Shown piece by piece: positions 9,049 through 18,698 of a DNA stretch of 64,000 bases. Under the pieces are notes generated by a model, which was not told the origin of the DNA, did not search any database, and was given only the letters and a program-made list of their open reading frames with translations. The stretch is from JBMOUD01 sp049319665. Its GTDB lineage: Bacteria; Pseudomonadota; Gammaproteobacteria; Enterobacterales; Enterobacteriaceae. Numbering within the stretch: position 1 is the first letter of the stretch; every line of letters begins with the position of its first letter. The stretch covers positions 379,432-443,431 of the forward strand of contig NZ_JBMOUD010000003.1 of NCBI RefSeq assembly GCF_049319665.1. Direction: 5' to 3'. Both the position numbers and the translations under genes were made by a program.

Positions 9049-10461
9049 TTAGACAACATGTACAGAAGCAGTGTTAGTCGTGCCGCTTTGTACTAATGCG
9101 CCAGAAACCATGACCACTACGTCGCCTTTTTGTGCGAAACCGCTAGCCAGCGCAGCTTCTTTACCAATGCGATAGAAATCGTCTGTTGAGGCAATTTCTT
9201 TAACCAGTTGGGTATTAACACCTTTGGTCAGGATTAGCTGACGGGCGGTAACTTCATTGGTAGTCAAAGCCAGGATGGTAGCGTGCGGGAAGTATTTGCG
9301 AACGGATTTTGCAGATTTACCGCCGCTAGTAGCAACGACGATCAATGGAGCATCCAGTTTCTCGGCAGTTTCTACTGCACCGCGGCAAACTGCTTCAGTG
9401 ATGCGCATTTTACGATTATCGTTCAAGCTGTCGATGCGGCTGTTCATCACGCGGTCAGTACGCTCACAGATGGTCGCCATGATGGTCACGGCTTCCAAAG
9501 GATATTTACCTTTAGCGCTTTCACCAGAAAGCATAACAGCATCGGTGCCATCGATGATGGCGTTAGCAACGTCGCCCGCTTCTGCACGAGTAGGGCGCGG
9601 GTTTTTGATCATCGAATCGAGCATTTGAGTCGCAGTGATAACCACTTTGCGTGCGCGGTTACATTTCTCGATCATCATTTTCTGTGCGAAGATCACTTCT
9701 TCTACTGGGATCTCAACACCCAAATCGCCGCGTGCAACCATGATGCCGTCAGAAGCTTCGAGGATTTCGTCGAAGTTGTTCATGCCTTCTTGGTTTTCGA
9801 TTTTAGAGATGATCTGGATATGTTCGCCGCCATGAGCTTTCAGATGTTCACGGATCTCTACCACGTCAGAACGTTTACGGATAAAGGACGCAGCAACGAA
9901 ATCAACGCCTTGCTCACAACCGAAGATCAGGTCTTGCTTATCTTTTTCTGCCAGAGCTGGCAGAGCGATAGAAACACCAGGCAAGTTAACGCCTTTGTTC
10001 TCGCCCAGGTCACCGTTGTTCAGTACCTTACAAACGACTTCTTTTTCGGTAACTTCAATCACTTCCATACCGATCAGGCCATCATCAACCAGCACGGTAT
10101 TACCCACTTTCAGATCGTTAGCAAAACCGGCATAAGTCACAGCAACGCGCTCGCTGTTACCTACAACGCTCTGATCGGTAGTGAATACGAATGTCTGTCC
10201 TGCAACCAGCGGTGCATCTTTACCGCCTTCGAGTTTGATGGTGCGGATTTCTGGGCCTTTGGTGTCCAGCAGAATAGCGGCTTTGTGGCCGGTTGCTGCC
10301 ATAACATTACGGATATTTTTGATACGGCGGCCGTGTTCTTCGTAATCACCGTGAGAGAAGTTCAAACGCATAACATTCATGCCTGCATCAAGCAGACGGG
10401 TCAACATTTCTTCAGATTCGGTTTTTGGACCGATAGTACAAACGATCTTAGTCTTTTTCAT
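9049..10461 (-). CDS. pykF: pyruvate kinase I (fructose-1,6-bisphosphate activated)
   Basis: Catalyses PEP + ADP to pyruvate + ATP in glycolysis. Its length of 470 residues equals E. coli PykF. Visible motifs include MNVMRLNFSHG at the N terminus, LLDTKGPEIRT, the catalytic lysine region IISKIENQEG, and MVARGDLGVEIP binding Mg2+/PEP. The C-terminal allosteric domain has VVATSGGKSAKSVRKYFP. It lies next to lpp and downstream of a probable Cra half-site, as in E. coli. Confidence 0.98.
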   Translation of the reverse strand: MKKTKIVCTIGPKTESEEMLTRLLDAGMNVMRLNFSHGDYEEHGRRIKNIRNVMAATGHKAAILLDTKGPEIRTIKLEGGKDAPLVAGQTFVFTTDQSVVGNSERVAVTYAGFANDLKVGNTVLVDDGLIGMEVIEVTEKEVVCKVLNNGDLGENKGVNLPGVSIALPALAEKDKQDLIFGCEQGVDFVAASFIRKRSDVVEIREHLKAHGGEHIQIISKIENQEGMNNFDEILEASDGIMVARGDLGVEIPVEEVIFAQKMMIEKCNRARKVVITATQMLDSMIKNPRPTRAEAGDVANAIIDGTDAVMLSGESAKGKYPLEAVTIMATICERTDRVMNSRIDSLNDNRKMRITEAVCRGAVETAEKLDAPLIVVATSGGKSAKSVRKYFPHATILALTTNEVTARQLILTKGVNTQLVKEIASTDDFYRIGKEAALASGFAQKGDVVVMVSGALVQSGTTNTASVHVV

Positions 10462-11027
10462 GACGTTTTATCTACAAGTTGTGATGGATTGGAAAGAGGG
10501 CGCTAGGCAGCGAAGCCGCTGGCGCAGAATTGGGTGGAAACCTGGTTGAGTGAAGCAAAACATTACTAAAAAAAGATGAGTTGGAAGCAACTGTGATGTT
10601 GCGTTCGACAAAGGCATAGCAGCTTTGACGATGATTAATCGTTGCGAGTGTAGAAGAACTTTTATAATGACAATATCGACAAATCAAGAGGCTGAATCCA
10701 TTCGATAGAAAGGGCTATGCCGGATTTATGTTGCATAGTATAGAGGGTTAATGGCCGTGAAACAAAACAAAAAGTGTATAGCTGCGCAAGCTTTAGGTAA
10801 CTAATTCTTAGTTGTTGCGCAAATGGATGAGAAGGTGACTAATTTTTAAGCCGAAATGCTGACAGCACGGCTCACGCGCTCTGGCGGCAGGTCATAACTA
10901 TCTAGAGCGATAAAAGGAAAGCGTGATTAAGATTAAGTTTGATATTTTGACTAGGAGATATCTGAAGCTAGAACTAAGCGGGAATTTAACAAGTAACTTT
11001 TAGGATAAAAGAGAGAGTGTATTGCAT
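10462..11027. other. intergenic region between tRNA-Val and pykF
   Basis: 566 bases of AT-rich DNA holding the pykF promoter region and the possible Cra operator. No supported ORF, terminator hairpin or repeat is seen in the distal part (about 10740-11020). Confidence 0.55.
10691..10706. promoter_or_regulatory. possible Cra (FruR) operator upstream of pykF
   Basis: GCTGAATCCATTCGAT resembles the Cra consensus GCTGAAWCGWTTCAGC, with an intact left half and a degenerate right half. E. coli pykF is repressed by Cra from an upstream site. At about 230 bases from the ATG it would need a long leader. Tentative. Confidence 0.4.
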
Positions 11028-11104
11028 TGGTGCGTCCGAGTGGACTCGAACCACCGACCCCCACCATGTCAAGGTGGTGCTCTAACCAACTGAGCTACGG
11101 ACGC
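11028..11104 (-). tRNA. tRNA-Val (anticodon GAC)
   Basis: On the minus strand a full cloverleaf can be drawn. The acceptor pairs GCGTCCG with CGGACGC, the D arm is GCTC/GAGC, the anticodon arm CCACC/GGTGG has loop TTGACAT (anticodon GAC), the T loop is TTCGAGT, the discriminator is A, and CCA is encoded. The gene is 77 bases. E. coli has two such genes (valV, valW) at this place between pykF and mdtK; only one is present here. Confidence 0.97.
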
Positions 11105-11247
11105 ATCGTATTTCTTTCTGCCAGTGGCAGCAGCGGGGACGAATATTAACGACCTACCCGATTGCTGGCAAGGGAAAAAATGCATTTTCATGACATATCG
11201 CGTTTGATTGCTGCGCGAGTAGTCATTACGTTGTTTTTTTAAACATT

Positions 11248-11449
11248 TATACACATCATACTTGAAGTTGCCGCTGCGTTGGCTGCGGTTGCTTACCCGA
11301 ATCACTTACCCACGTAAGCTCACCGGGATTATGAGCCCCGTCCTTGGGGCTCACCCTGCGGGCCAGCGCAAAGCGCTGTTCAAATCAGTTCCAGACTGAT
11401 TTGTCATTCCCTTGCCGCCTTGAGGCAACTCCAATTATTTGGGGTATAT
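11248..11449 (-). repeat. ERIC element 1, long form
   Basis: Starts with ATACACATCATACTTGAAG and contains GCGTTGGCTGC, ACTTACCCACGTAAGCTC and a GGGTATA end. These are the landmarks of the enterobacterial repetitive intergenic consensus in reverse orientation. At about 200 bp it exceeds the 127-bp consensus, so it holds an internal insertion of the kind seen in Yersinia ERICs. It lies between tRNA-Val and mdtK, close to the mdtK stop. Confidence 0.8.
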
Positions 11450-11497
11450 AACCCTGTGCGGGCTGATATATCACCAGCACAGGTGGGGCGGCAAAGG

Positions 11498-12877
11498 TTA
11501 TCTTTCAACTCGATGTAATATCATTGATGCCGGCTGTTTTTGGATCCAACGCATACGAAGTGTCATCATAATCGCGGCAAATGTCAGACCGAGAATAAAT
11601 CCACACCAGAACCCGCTTGGGCCCATGGCTGGAACCAAATAATTGGTCAATGCCAACAAATACCCGACGGGTAAGCCAAGCACCCAATAAGCGACAAACG
11701 TGATATAGAAGATGGAGCGGGTGTCCTTATATCCACGAAGCACCCCGGTACTGATAACCTGTATCGCATCGGAGATTTGATATAAGGCGGCGAATACCAT
11801 CAGATGCGAAGCCAGGATCACTACGGGTGGATCCTCGTTGTATAGCCGGACGATATTTTCGCGGAAGATAACCGAAACAAGGGCGGTAATCGAGGCCATC
11901 ACAATACCGGTAAATATACTGGTATAAGCGGAGACTTTGGCTGCGTCAGGTAATCCTTGTCCCAAGCGAGAACCTACACGAATAGTTGCTGCGACACCGA
12001 GTGATAATGGGATGACGAACATCAACGAGCCAACATTAAGGGCAATCTGATGGCTGGCAACGGCGACGATGCCGAGTGGTGAAACGAGCAAGGCAACAAT
12101 AGCGAATAACGTCACTTCAAAAAATAGCGCCAAAGCTATGGGAAGACCGAGCTGAGTCAGGCGTTTTAGTGTCGGTAGGTGCGGCTTAGCAAAACGGGAG
12201 TGAGCCACGATATCTTTCATAGAGAAAGTGCGCTTGGTATAGATACGCATCATGATAAACATGACCCAGTACACGGTACCTGTTGCCACGCCACAACCCA
12301 CGCCGCCAAGCGCAGGGGCGCCAAATTTGCCATAAATGAAAATATAGTTAACCGGAATATTGACCAGCAGCCCGATAAAACCAAACACCATTCCTGGTTT
12401 GGTCTTCGATAATCCTTCGCACTGATTACGTAATACTTGGAAGAATAGGTAGCCCGGTGCGCCCCACATAATTGCCCGCAGATAACCAATGGCTTTGGCT
12501 TCAAGTGTCGGATCGATGTTATGCATTAACCCGATCATGTGATCGCTATTATAAATAACCACCATCACCAGTAAGGAAACGCCAGCGGCTAACCAGAAGC
12601 CTTGCTGCACTTGGTCACCTATTTTTTCACGACGCCCTGCGCCATTTAATTGAGCAATCGTCGGGGTTAGTGCTAGCAGCAGGCCTTGGCCAAAAAGTAT
12701 TGCAGGTAGCCAGATGGATGTTCCTACCGCGACGGCAGCCATATCTGTCGCACTAACGGATCCTGCCATAATAGTATCGACTACACCCATTGCTGTTTGG
12801 GCGACTTGGGCAAGAATGACTGGAATCGCAAGCGCCAGTAAGCTACGCGCTTCTGTAAGGTACTTCTGCACGTACAC
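11498..12877 (-). CDS. mdtK: MATE-family multidrug efflux pump MdtK (NorM)
   Basis: Sodium/proton-coupled exporter of cationic drugs, fluoroquinolones and dyes in the inner membrane. It has 459 residues and about 12 hydrophobic segments in two MatE repeats. The N-terminal repeat shows IPVILAQVAQTAMGVVDTIM, the usual first-helix signature; the second begins near LGLPIALALFFEVTLF. It is divergent from ribE, as in E. coli. Confidence 0.95.
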   Translation of the reverse strand: MYVQKYLTEARSLLALAIPVILAQVAQTAMGVVDTIMAGSVSATDMAAVAVGTSIWLPAILFGQGLLLALTPTIAQLNGAGRREKIGDQVQQGFWLAAGVSLLVMVVIYNSDHMIGLMHNIDPTLEAKAIGYLRAIMWGAPGYLFFQVLRNQCEGLSKTKPGMVFGFIGLLVNIPVNYIFIYGKFGAPALGGVGCGVATGTVYWVMFIMMRIYTKRTFSMKDIVAHSRFAKPHLPTLKRLTQLGLPIALALFFEVTLFAIVALLVSPLGIVAVASHQIALNVGSLMFVIPLSLGVAATIRVGSRLGQGLPDAAKVSAYTSIFTGIVMASITALVSVIFRENIVRLYNEDPPVVILASHLMVFAALYQISDAIQVISTGVLRGYKDTRSIFYITFVAYWVLGLPVGYLLALTNYLVPAMGPSGFWCGFILGLTFAAIMMTLRMRWIQKQPASMILHRVER

Positions 12878-13111
12878 ACCTTATTTTGTTGATGATCTTG
12901 GATGAAAACACGGCCGATGAAGTCGTGTTAAAAAGGGGATTTTTGATGCGTCGATATACTACCTCGTTCGCTTGAGTAATAAAATAGTGCTCTTTATCCT
13001 CCAGCTTTAGCCAATGGCGGTGCTTTTGTACCTATCTGCATTTGGTTTTTTTTACGAACTGCGGCAAACTGCTCAGATGATTGCAATCTGTATTTTATAA
13101 GGGGCACAGAT

Positions 13112-13762
13112 ATGTTTACTGGGATTGTGCAGGGCACTGGTGTGTTGGTGTCTGTCGATGAAAAACCTAATTTTCGTACCCACGTAGTAAAAATGCCGCC
13201 TGAGTTATTGCCAAATCTGGCGCTGGGGGCATCCGTTGCTCATAACGGTTGTTGCCTGACCGTGACGGAAGTGAATGGGGATCTTGTTAGCTTTGATTTG
13301 ATCAAAGAAACCTTACGTCTTACCAACCTGGGTGATCTTAACGTCGGAGACGTGGTTAACCTTGAGCGTGCAGCCAGTTTTAATGATGAAATTGGTGGGC
13401 ATCTGATGTCAGGTCATATTATCTGTACTGCAGAAATAGCCAAGATTCAAACATCAGAAAATAATCGCCAGGTCTGGTTCCGTATGCCGCATGCCGAGTA
13501 TATGAAATATATCCTACACAAAGGATATATCGGAATAGATGGCATTAGTTTGACCGTCGGTGAAGTCACCACCAGTCGTTTTTGCGTACATTTAATACCT
13601 GAAACTCTGGAGCGCACGACACTTGGCAGTAAGCGTTTAGGCGATAAAATTAATATCGAAATCGACCCGCAAACTCAGGCGATTGTTGATACCGTGGAAC
13701 GCGTGTTAGCCAGTCGTGAGGCGGCAATGGCCGCAGCGCAAGCGCTGGCAGAACAGCCATAA
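13112..13762 (+). CDS. ribE: riboflavin synthase alpha subunit
   Basis: Converts two 6,7-dimethyl-8-ribityllumazines into riboflavin. It has 216 residues in two tandem lumazine-binding barrels. The N-terminal repeat begins MFTGIVQGTG and the second FNDEIGGHLMSGHI. The conserved NGCCLTV motif carries the active-site cysteine region. The E. coli gene is called ribC or ribE. No FMN riboswitch is visible in the 234-base upstream region. AAGGGGCACAG gives the ribosome binding site. Confidence 0.96.
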   Translation: MFTGIVQGTGVLVSVDEKPNFRTHVVKMPPELLPNLALGASVAHNGCCLTVTEVNGDLVSFDLIKETLRLTNLGDLNVGDVVNLERAASFNDEIGGHLMSGHIICTAEIAKIQTSENNRQVWFRMPHAEYMKYILHKGYIGIDGISLTVGEVTTSRFCVHLIPETLERTTLGSKRLGDKINIEIDPQTQAIVDTVERVLASREAAMAAAQALAEQP

Positions 13763-13825
13763 GCTATACGTTAGCTATTAGCGATGCGTTAGAGATTATC
13801 GTGAAGGGATTTTATCTTCAGATAT

Positions 13826-13856
13826 AAAAAATCGGCCATAGTTGGCCGATTTTTAT
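13826..13856. terminator. bidirectional terminator between ribE and cfa
   Basis: AAAAATCGGCCA/TTGGCCGATTTTT stem with loop TAG, A/T runs on both sides. It serves both convergent genes. Confidence 0.92.
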
Positions 13857-13873
13857 TTTATGCTATCGATGAC

Positions 13874-15025
13874 TTAACGTGGAACGCGAATACCGCCTTC
13901 AACACCGGTCGGACTTAGTAGAACCTGCCATAACTGAATGTCTCGTGCCCGGAAAGCACCGGCACAAGCATTCAAATAGTAAGTAAACATACGTTTGAAA
14001 CGATCGGAATAGTTATCTTCGAGTTGAGGCCAGGCTTCAATGAAACGTTCATACCACGCCATCAGCGTCCGGTCATAATCAGCGCCAATGTTGTGCCAGT
14101 CTTCCATCACAAACAAACCTTCAGTATTGTCGGCAATATGTTTAACGGAAGGCAAACAGCCATTAGGGAAGATATATTTATTGATCCACGGGTCAACATT
14201 TAAATCGGTTTTATTACCGCCAATAGTATGTAGCAGGAAAAGGCCATCCGGTTTAATGTTGCGCTTTACCACATCAAAGTAGGTTTGATAGTTTTTAGGA
14301 CCGACGTGTTCAAACATTCCGACAGAAACAACACGGTCAAACTGATCGTTAAGGTCGCGATAATCTTGCAGAAGGATGGTGACATCTAACCCTTTGCAGC
14401 GTTCTTGAGCCAATTTCTGCTGTTCTGCTGAAATGGTTACACCGAACACGCTAACACCATAATGTCGTGCTGCGTACTCTGCTAAACCACCCCATCCACA
14501 ACCAATATCCAACAAACGTTGGCCCGGTTGCAGCTGCAGTTTATCGCAAATCATCTTGAGTTTGGCTTCTTGAGCCTGCTCAAGCGTGGTTGCCTCTTTC
14601 CAATATGCACAGGAATATTGCATATAAGGATCTAGCATCAGGCGGAAAAGATCATTGCCAAGGTCATAGTGCTCTTTACCCACTATCCAGGCACGTTTTC
14701 GAGACTGCAAATTACTCAGTCGCGCGACGGCGATGCGAAGCGTGTCTTTTAAGTGATGTGGGAGTTTTTTTTCTAGACCAGCTTGAACGACTTTATGAAA
14801 GAAAATGTCGAGACGTTCACATTCCCACCATCCATCCATATAACTCTCGCCCAACCCTAAAGAGCCTTCCTGCAAAACGCGTTTAAAGAAATCAGGATTT
14901 TTTACTTTAATATCGAAAGGGCGCGTTCCATTTATTTCAATACCAGCCATTGATAACATTTCATGTGCAATACGGTACCACTGACTATCTTGCACACTCT
15001 GGTCTTCTATACACGATGAACTCAT
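13874..15025 (-). CDS. cfa: cyclopropane-fatty-acyl-phospholipid synthase
   Basis: SAM-dependent enzyme that methylenates unsaturated acyl chains in membrane phospholipids at stationary phase or in acid. It has 383 residues (E. coli 382). The SAM-binding motif LLDIGCGWGGLAEYA lies near residues 170-185. Conserved YDLGNDLF, MQYSCAYW and the C-terminal FRARDIQLWQV are visible. It lies downstream of punC on the same strand, but 336 bases separate them and probably hold its own promoter. Confidence 0.97.
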   Translation of the reverse strand: MSSSCIEDQSVQDSQWYRIAHEMLSMAGIEINGTRPFDIKVKNPDFFKRVLQEGSLGLGESYMDGWWECERLDIFFHKVVQAGLEKKLPHHLKDTLRIAVARLSNLQSRKRAWIVGKEHYDLGNDLFRLMLDPYMQYSCAYWKEATTLEQAQEAKLKMICDKLQLQPGQRLLDIGCGWGGLAEYAARHYGVSVFGVTISAEQQKLAQERCKGLDVTILLQDYRDLNDQFDRVVSVGMFEHVGPKNYQTYFDVVKRNIKPDGLFLLHTIGGNKTDLNVDPWINKYIFPNGCLPSVKHIADNTEGLFVMEDWHNIGADYDRTLMAWYERFIEAWPQLEDNYSDRFKRMFTYYLNACAGAFRARDIQLWQVLLSPTGVEGGIRVPR

Positions 15026-15361
15026 AGCTTCTCCATCACTTTCTCTTCTGACTTATTAACCTGCTTAACAAAGCGAAGGCTATTTACAGGCTTTAATGAG
15101 AACAGGCGGTTAATCCGTCTTGTCTGATATTTGACTATGAACAAAGGAAATATAAGAAGAATACCTTAGTTTAGTTTCACTAAGGTTAAGTCATCCATGA
15201 CGTTCAATATGGCACACAAAATGTGTCCAAAAAGACTGCAAGTAAAATCTTGTAAAATGTAATTGTAAATATCTTAATAAGTATAAGCTTGCTACCGAGC
15301 ATTCTCAATAGCAAATCTTGGCATGTCTAAATCTTATTTAAGTGATTATAACGTATATAAA
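15026..15361 (-). promoter_or_regulatory. cfa upstream region
   Basis: 336 bases of AT-rich intergenic DNA between the punC stop and the cfa start. By analogy with E. coli it should hold the cfa promoters and the long leader targeted by small RNAs. I could not place the elements and see no ORF or terminator. Confidence 0.4.
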
Positions 15362-16579
15362 TTATTTTGCCTTGATCGCATTTTCGCCACTTTTTTGCGT
15401 AGCATTACGTGCCATTTCTAGGCCCTTTCTCATCGTCAATAAATAGCCAATTCCGACCAAAACGATAGTACTCAGCATAACGTTTACGGTATTTATTAGC
15501 GGATGTGAGATCAATGCTGAGACTAGCATGCTGGCAATAAAGCATAAGCCTAGCTGCAGCGTATTTTGCAATGCTGCGGCTTTTCCCGAGTTGGCAGGGA
15601 AGAGTGTTAATGCATTAGCGACCACTATTGGATAGCAGGCTCCGTTGACCAACGCCATCAGGCAAAATGGAATAATCAGTGCTAGTAAGGTTGCTTCGGT
15701 AAAACGTGCAACAATATATAACGCCACAATGCTTATACAGTAGCCGGTAAGCAGCCAAGGCAGCAGTTTTTTCCCACCGATTCTTGCGAGCAGCATCTTG
15801 CAACCAAAACCACCAACCAAGAAGGCAATAGTCTGTGGCACATAGCTGAGCCCAATGACTGACGGACTATAGCCCATATCGTGAAGAATAAAGGGTGAGC
15901 CTGTTAGCCAGGCAAAGAAGCCTGCTGAGCAAGAAGAATAGATCAGCACATTGCCGATATATGCCGGATTGCCTAGCATGGAGATAAAACCACGGCTTGG
16001 AGAGTGTTGATCATTTTTTGCACTAGATTTACTTTCTTTCAGCGTCAGGGTCGTCAGTAATAGTAAGACACCTATCGTCAGCAATATGGCAAAAATAGCT
16101 CGCCAATCTAAATGGTTAAGTGTCCATGCACCGAGCAGGGGAGCAAGGGCTGGTGAGAGAGCAACTAACGGCATAATAGTAGCAAAGGTGCGCTGTGTAA
16201 CATTTGGGCTATAGCGATCGACGACCAGCGCTTGCCAGCTGACTGTTGCGGCACAAACGCCCACCGCTTGGATAAACCTTAGTGCTAATAGCAATGCAAT
16301 ATCGTCAACCCACAGCATGCCTAAACAACCCGCGCTAAATAATACTAATCCAATAATCAAAATTGGCTTGCGGCCCCAGCGATCGGACAACGGTCCCCAA
16401 ACCAATTGGCCGGCAGCAAATCCCGCTAAAAAAATGCTCAAACTAGTACTAATTGCACCGGCAGTTGTATTGAGTTCACTTTGCATGGCACTGAAGGCAG
16501 GAAGGTACATATCCGTGGCTAAAAAGCCCAGCATACTCAGGCCTGCCAGATAAAATAAAAATCCAAATGAGGGTTTCAT
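15362..16579 (-). CDS. punC: MFS purine nucleoside transporter PunC (YdhC)
   Basis: Inner-membrane major facilitator of the Bcr/CflA drug-resistance-like subfamily. E. coli PunC imports purine nucleosides and is activated by PunR. It has 405 residues and 12 predicted helices. The loop 2-3 signature WGPLSDRWGRKPIL (about residues 61-74) is clear. It is divergent from punR across 139 bases, which is the expected regulatory arrangement. The function name depends on orthology by position and similarity. Confidence 0.88.
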   Translation of the reverse strand: MKPSFGFLFYLAGLSMLGFLATDMYLPAFSAMQSELNTTAGAISTSLSIFLAGFAAGQLVWGPLSDRWGRKPILIIGLVLFSAGCLGMLWVDDIALLLALRFIQAVGVCAATVSWQALVVDRYSPNVTQRTFATIMPLVALSPALAPLLGAWTLNHLDWRAIFAILLTIGVLLLLTTLTLKESKSSAKNDQHSPSRGFISMLGNPAYIGNVLIYSSCSAGFFAWLTGSPFILHDMGYSPSVIGLSYVPQTIAFLVGGFGCKMLLARIGGKKLLPWLLTGYCISIVALYIVARFTEATLLALIIPFCLMALVNGACYPIVVANALTLFPANSGKAAALQNTLQLGLCFIASMLVSALISHPLINTVNVMLSTIVLVGIGYLLTMRKGLEMARNATQKSGENAIKAK

Positions 16580-16718
16580 GACACCAACTTTATTAGTTTT
16601 GAAAGGATAAACGCGAGACTGCGAATCATTATAGAAGAGTGCGGGAGTCTAATAGATGGCGAAAAACTTGTGAAATGCTAATATTTGCGGCTTGTTGTGA
16701 AAAATTTTGAAGGTAAAT

Positions 16719-17627
16719 ATGTGGTCAGAATATTCATTAGATGTCGTTGATACTGTTGCCAGAACCGGTAGTTTTAGCGCTGCAGCACAAGAACTTCATC
16801 GCGTGCCCTCTGCCATCAGCTATACGGTCCGCCAGCTTGAAGAGTGGTTGGCTGTTAGTTTGTTTGAACGGCGACATCGTGATGTTGAATTGACCGCGGC
16901 CGGACGGCTCTTCGTTGATGAAGCAAGATCACTTATCAAAAAAATGAATGCCACACGTCGCCAATGCCAACAAGTTGCCAACGGTTGGCGAGGAGAACTC
17001 AACGTAGCTGTCGATCGTATTGTAAAGCCAGCCAGGCTCCGGCGATTAGTCGTAGACTTTTATCGCGAATTTTCAGATACCGAGCTGATTATACATAATG
17101 AAGTCTTTAACGGTGTGTGGGATGCTCTGGTAGATGGTCGTGCAGATGTCGCTATTGGTGCGACACGGGCGGTACCTGCAGGCGGTCGTTTTAACTTTCG
17201 CGATATGGGATTTATGGATTGGCATTGTGTCGTCAGCCCAACACACCCATTGGCGGCAATGCCTGGGACACTTCACGACGACAGTCTGCGCCATTATCCT
17301 GCATTATGTCTGGAGGACACATCGAGGAATCTTCCCAAACGTGATACCTGGACATTGGATAATCAGCGTCGATTGGTTGTACCTGATTGGACTTGTGCGC
17401 TTGATTGTTTGTTCGATGGGTTGTGTGTTGGCATGATGCCAGTGCATATGGTCTCACCCTGGATTGCTCAGAACAAACTAACCGCATTGACCTTAAGTAA
17501 TACCTTTCCGGAAAGTCCATGCTGTCTAACTTGGGATCAGAACAATCAGTCGCCCGCTCTTGCGTGGCTACTTAACTATTTAGGCGATAGTATTACGCTG
17601 AACCAGGAATGGCTGCGTGATAACTAA
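16719..17627 (+). CDS. punR: LysR-type regulator PunR (YdhB)
   Basis: LysR-family activator of divergent punC. The ATG at 16719 (MWSEYSLDVV) matches E. coli YdhB; the frame could be extended to a TTG at 16707 but similarity starts at MWSEYS. It has 302 residues: N-terminal winged helix-turn-helix (FSAAAQELHRVPSAISYTV, about residues 20-38) and a type 2 periplasmic-binding-like effector domain. It ends 45 bases before the purR stop and shares a hairpin with it. Confidence 0.92.
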   Translation: MWSEYSLDVVDTVARTGSFSAAAQELHRVPSAISYTVRQLEEWLAVSLFERRHRDVELTAAGRLFVDEARSLIKKMNATRRQCQQVANGWRGELNVAVDRIVKPARLRRLVVDFYREFSDTELIIHNEVFNGVWDALVDGRADVAIGATRAVPAGGRFNFRDMGFMDWHCVVSPTHPLAAMPGTLHDDSLRHYPALCLEDTSRNLPKRDTWTLDNQRRLVVPDWTCALDCLFDGLCVGMMPVHMVSPWIAQNKLTALTLSNTFPESPCCLTWDQNNQSPALAWLLNYLGDSITLNQEWLRDN

Positions 17628-17628
17628 A

Positions 17629-17651
17629 AAGGATGCCAGTCTGGCATCCTT
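17629..17651 (-). terminator. terminator between punR and purR
   Basis: AAGGATGCCAG/CTGGCATCCTT stem with an A run on its left, read as a T run on the minus strand. It is the purR terminator and a weaker one for punR. Confidence 0.82.
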
Positions 17652-17672
17652 AGTGGGGTATTAATGGCAAGC

Positions 17673-18698
17673 TTAGCGGCGATAATCTCGGTAAGGTCCG
17701 TCAGCAACCGAGCGTCGTTCAACCAGCTTAGGCTTAACTTCTATGGTTTGTTGTTCTTCACGTTTATTAATAATACGGTCCAATAGCATCGTAAACGCCA
17801 TCTCACCTAAGCGTTCTTTCGGCTGATGAATCGTTGTGAGTGGCGGTGAATAATAACGGGCATTGCGCACATTATCATAGCCAATCACTGAAATATCCTG
17901 TGGAACCCGTAATCCCATTTCATCAGCGGCACAGATAGCGCCCATTGCCATGACATCACCGCCGCAGAATACTGCGGTAGGACGGTTTTTCTGTGAAAGG
18001 ATCTGTCGCATCGCCTGATATCCAGATTCTGGCTCAAAGTCGCCTTGAACAATCCATTCGTCGCGTACGGGAATATTGGCCTCTGTCAGCGCTTTAACAA
18101 AGCCATTAAAGCGCCCACCACCGGTATTACGATTGAGTTGGCCTGGTATTGCGCCGATATCGCGATGGCCACGCTCGATAAGATAACGTCCTGCCAAATA
18201 CCCACCGTCAAAGGCGTTATCAATGATGGAGTCGGTGAAATCATTGCGCGATTCGCCCCAATCCATGACCACCATCGGGATAGCGCGGTATTCTTCCAAC
18301 ATGCCAAGCAATTCTGCTGGATATTCAGCACACATTACCAGTAAGCCATCAACACGCTTTTGCGCCAACATGGCGAGGTAAGCACGCTGTTTCTCTAGGT
18401 TGTTATGCGAATTGCATAAAATTAGCGTATAGCCTTTGGCAAAACAGCTGTTTTCCACGGCTTCAATAACTTCAGCAAAGTAGGGCGCTTCGCTTGATGT
18501 GGCTAATAACCCTATTGATTTGGTGTTGTTGACCTTAAGACTACGGGCGACGGCACTAGGAGAATAATGCAAATCTTTAATAGCAGCCCGCACAGCTTCC
18601 TTGGTTTCTTCGGCGACGAAACGTGTTTTATTGATGACGTGCGATACCGTCGTGGTTGAGACGCCAGCACGCTTAGCGACATCTTTAATCGTTGCCAT
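17673..18698 (-). CDS. purR: purine repressor PurR
   Basis: LacI-family repressor of purine biosynthesis genes, with hypoxanthine or guanine as corepressor. The start is MATIKDVAKRAG at 18698, giving 341 residues, the exact E. coli length; an in-frame upstream extension lacks similarity. The HTH is VAKRAGVSTTTVSHVIN, with the hinge helix near YSPSAVARSLK followed by a periplasmic-binding-like core. GGAG precedes the ATG. Two candidate PurR half-palindromes lie upstream, consistent with the autoregulation known in E. coli. Confidence 0.97.
   Translation of the reverse strand: MATIKDVAKRAGVSTTTVSHVINKTRFVAEETKEAVRAAIKDLHYSPSAVARSLKVNNTKSIGLLATSSEAPYFAEVIEAVENSCFAKGYTLILCNSHNNLEKQRAYLAMLAQKRVDGLLVMCAEYPAELLGMLEEYRAIPMVVMDWGESRNDFTDSIIDNAFDGGYLAGRYLIERGHRDIGAIPGQLNRNTGGGRFNGFVKALTEANIPVRDEWIVQGDFEPESGYQAMRQILSQKNRPTAVFCGGDVMAMGAICAADEMGLRVPQDISVIGYDNVRNARYYSPPLTTIHQPKERLGEMAFTMLLDRIINKREEQQTIEVKPKLVERRSVADGPYRDYRR

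Noticed and set aside
9283..10506. 407-codon open frame on the plus strand, opposite pykF
   Set aside because: It is fully antisense to pykF, rich in His, Phe and Asn, without ribosome binding site or family motifs. A known by-product of codon bias in the highly expressed pykF.
12878..13111. FMN riboswitch upstream of ribE
   Set aside because: The conserved RFN landmarks (such as AGGG-TTC and the multi-stem core) are not visible, and enterobacterial FMN riboswitches usually precede ribB instead.
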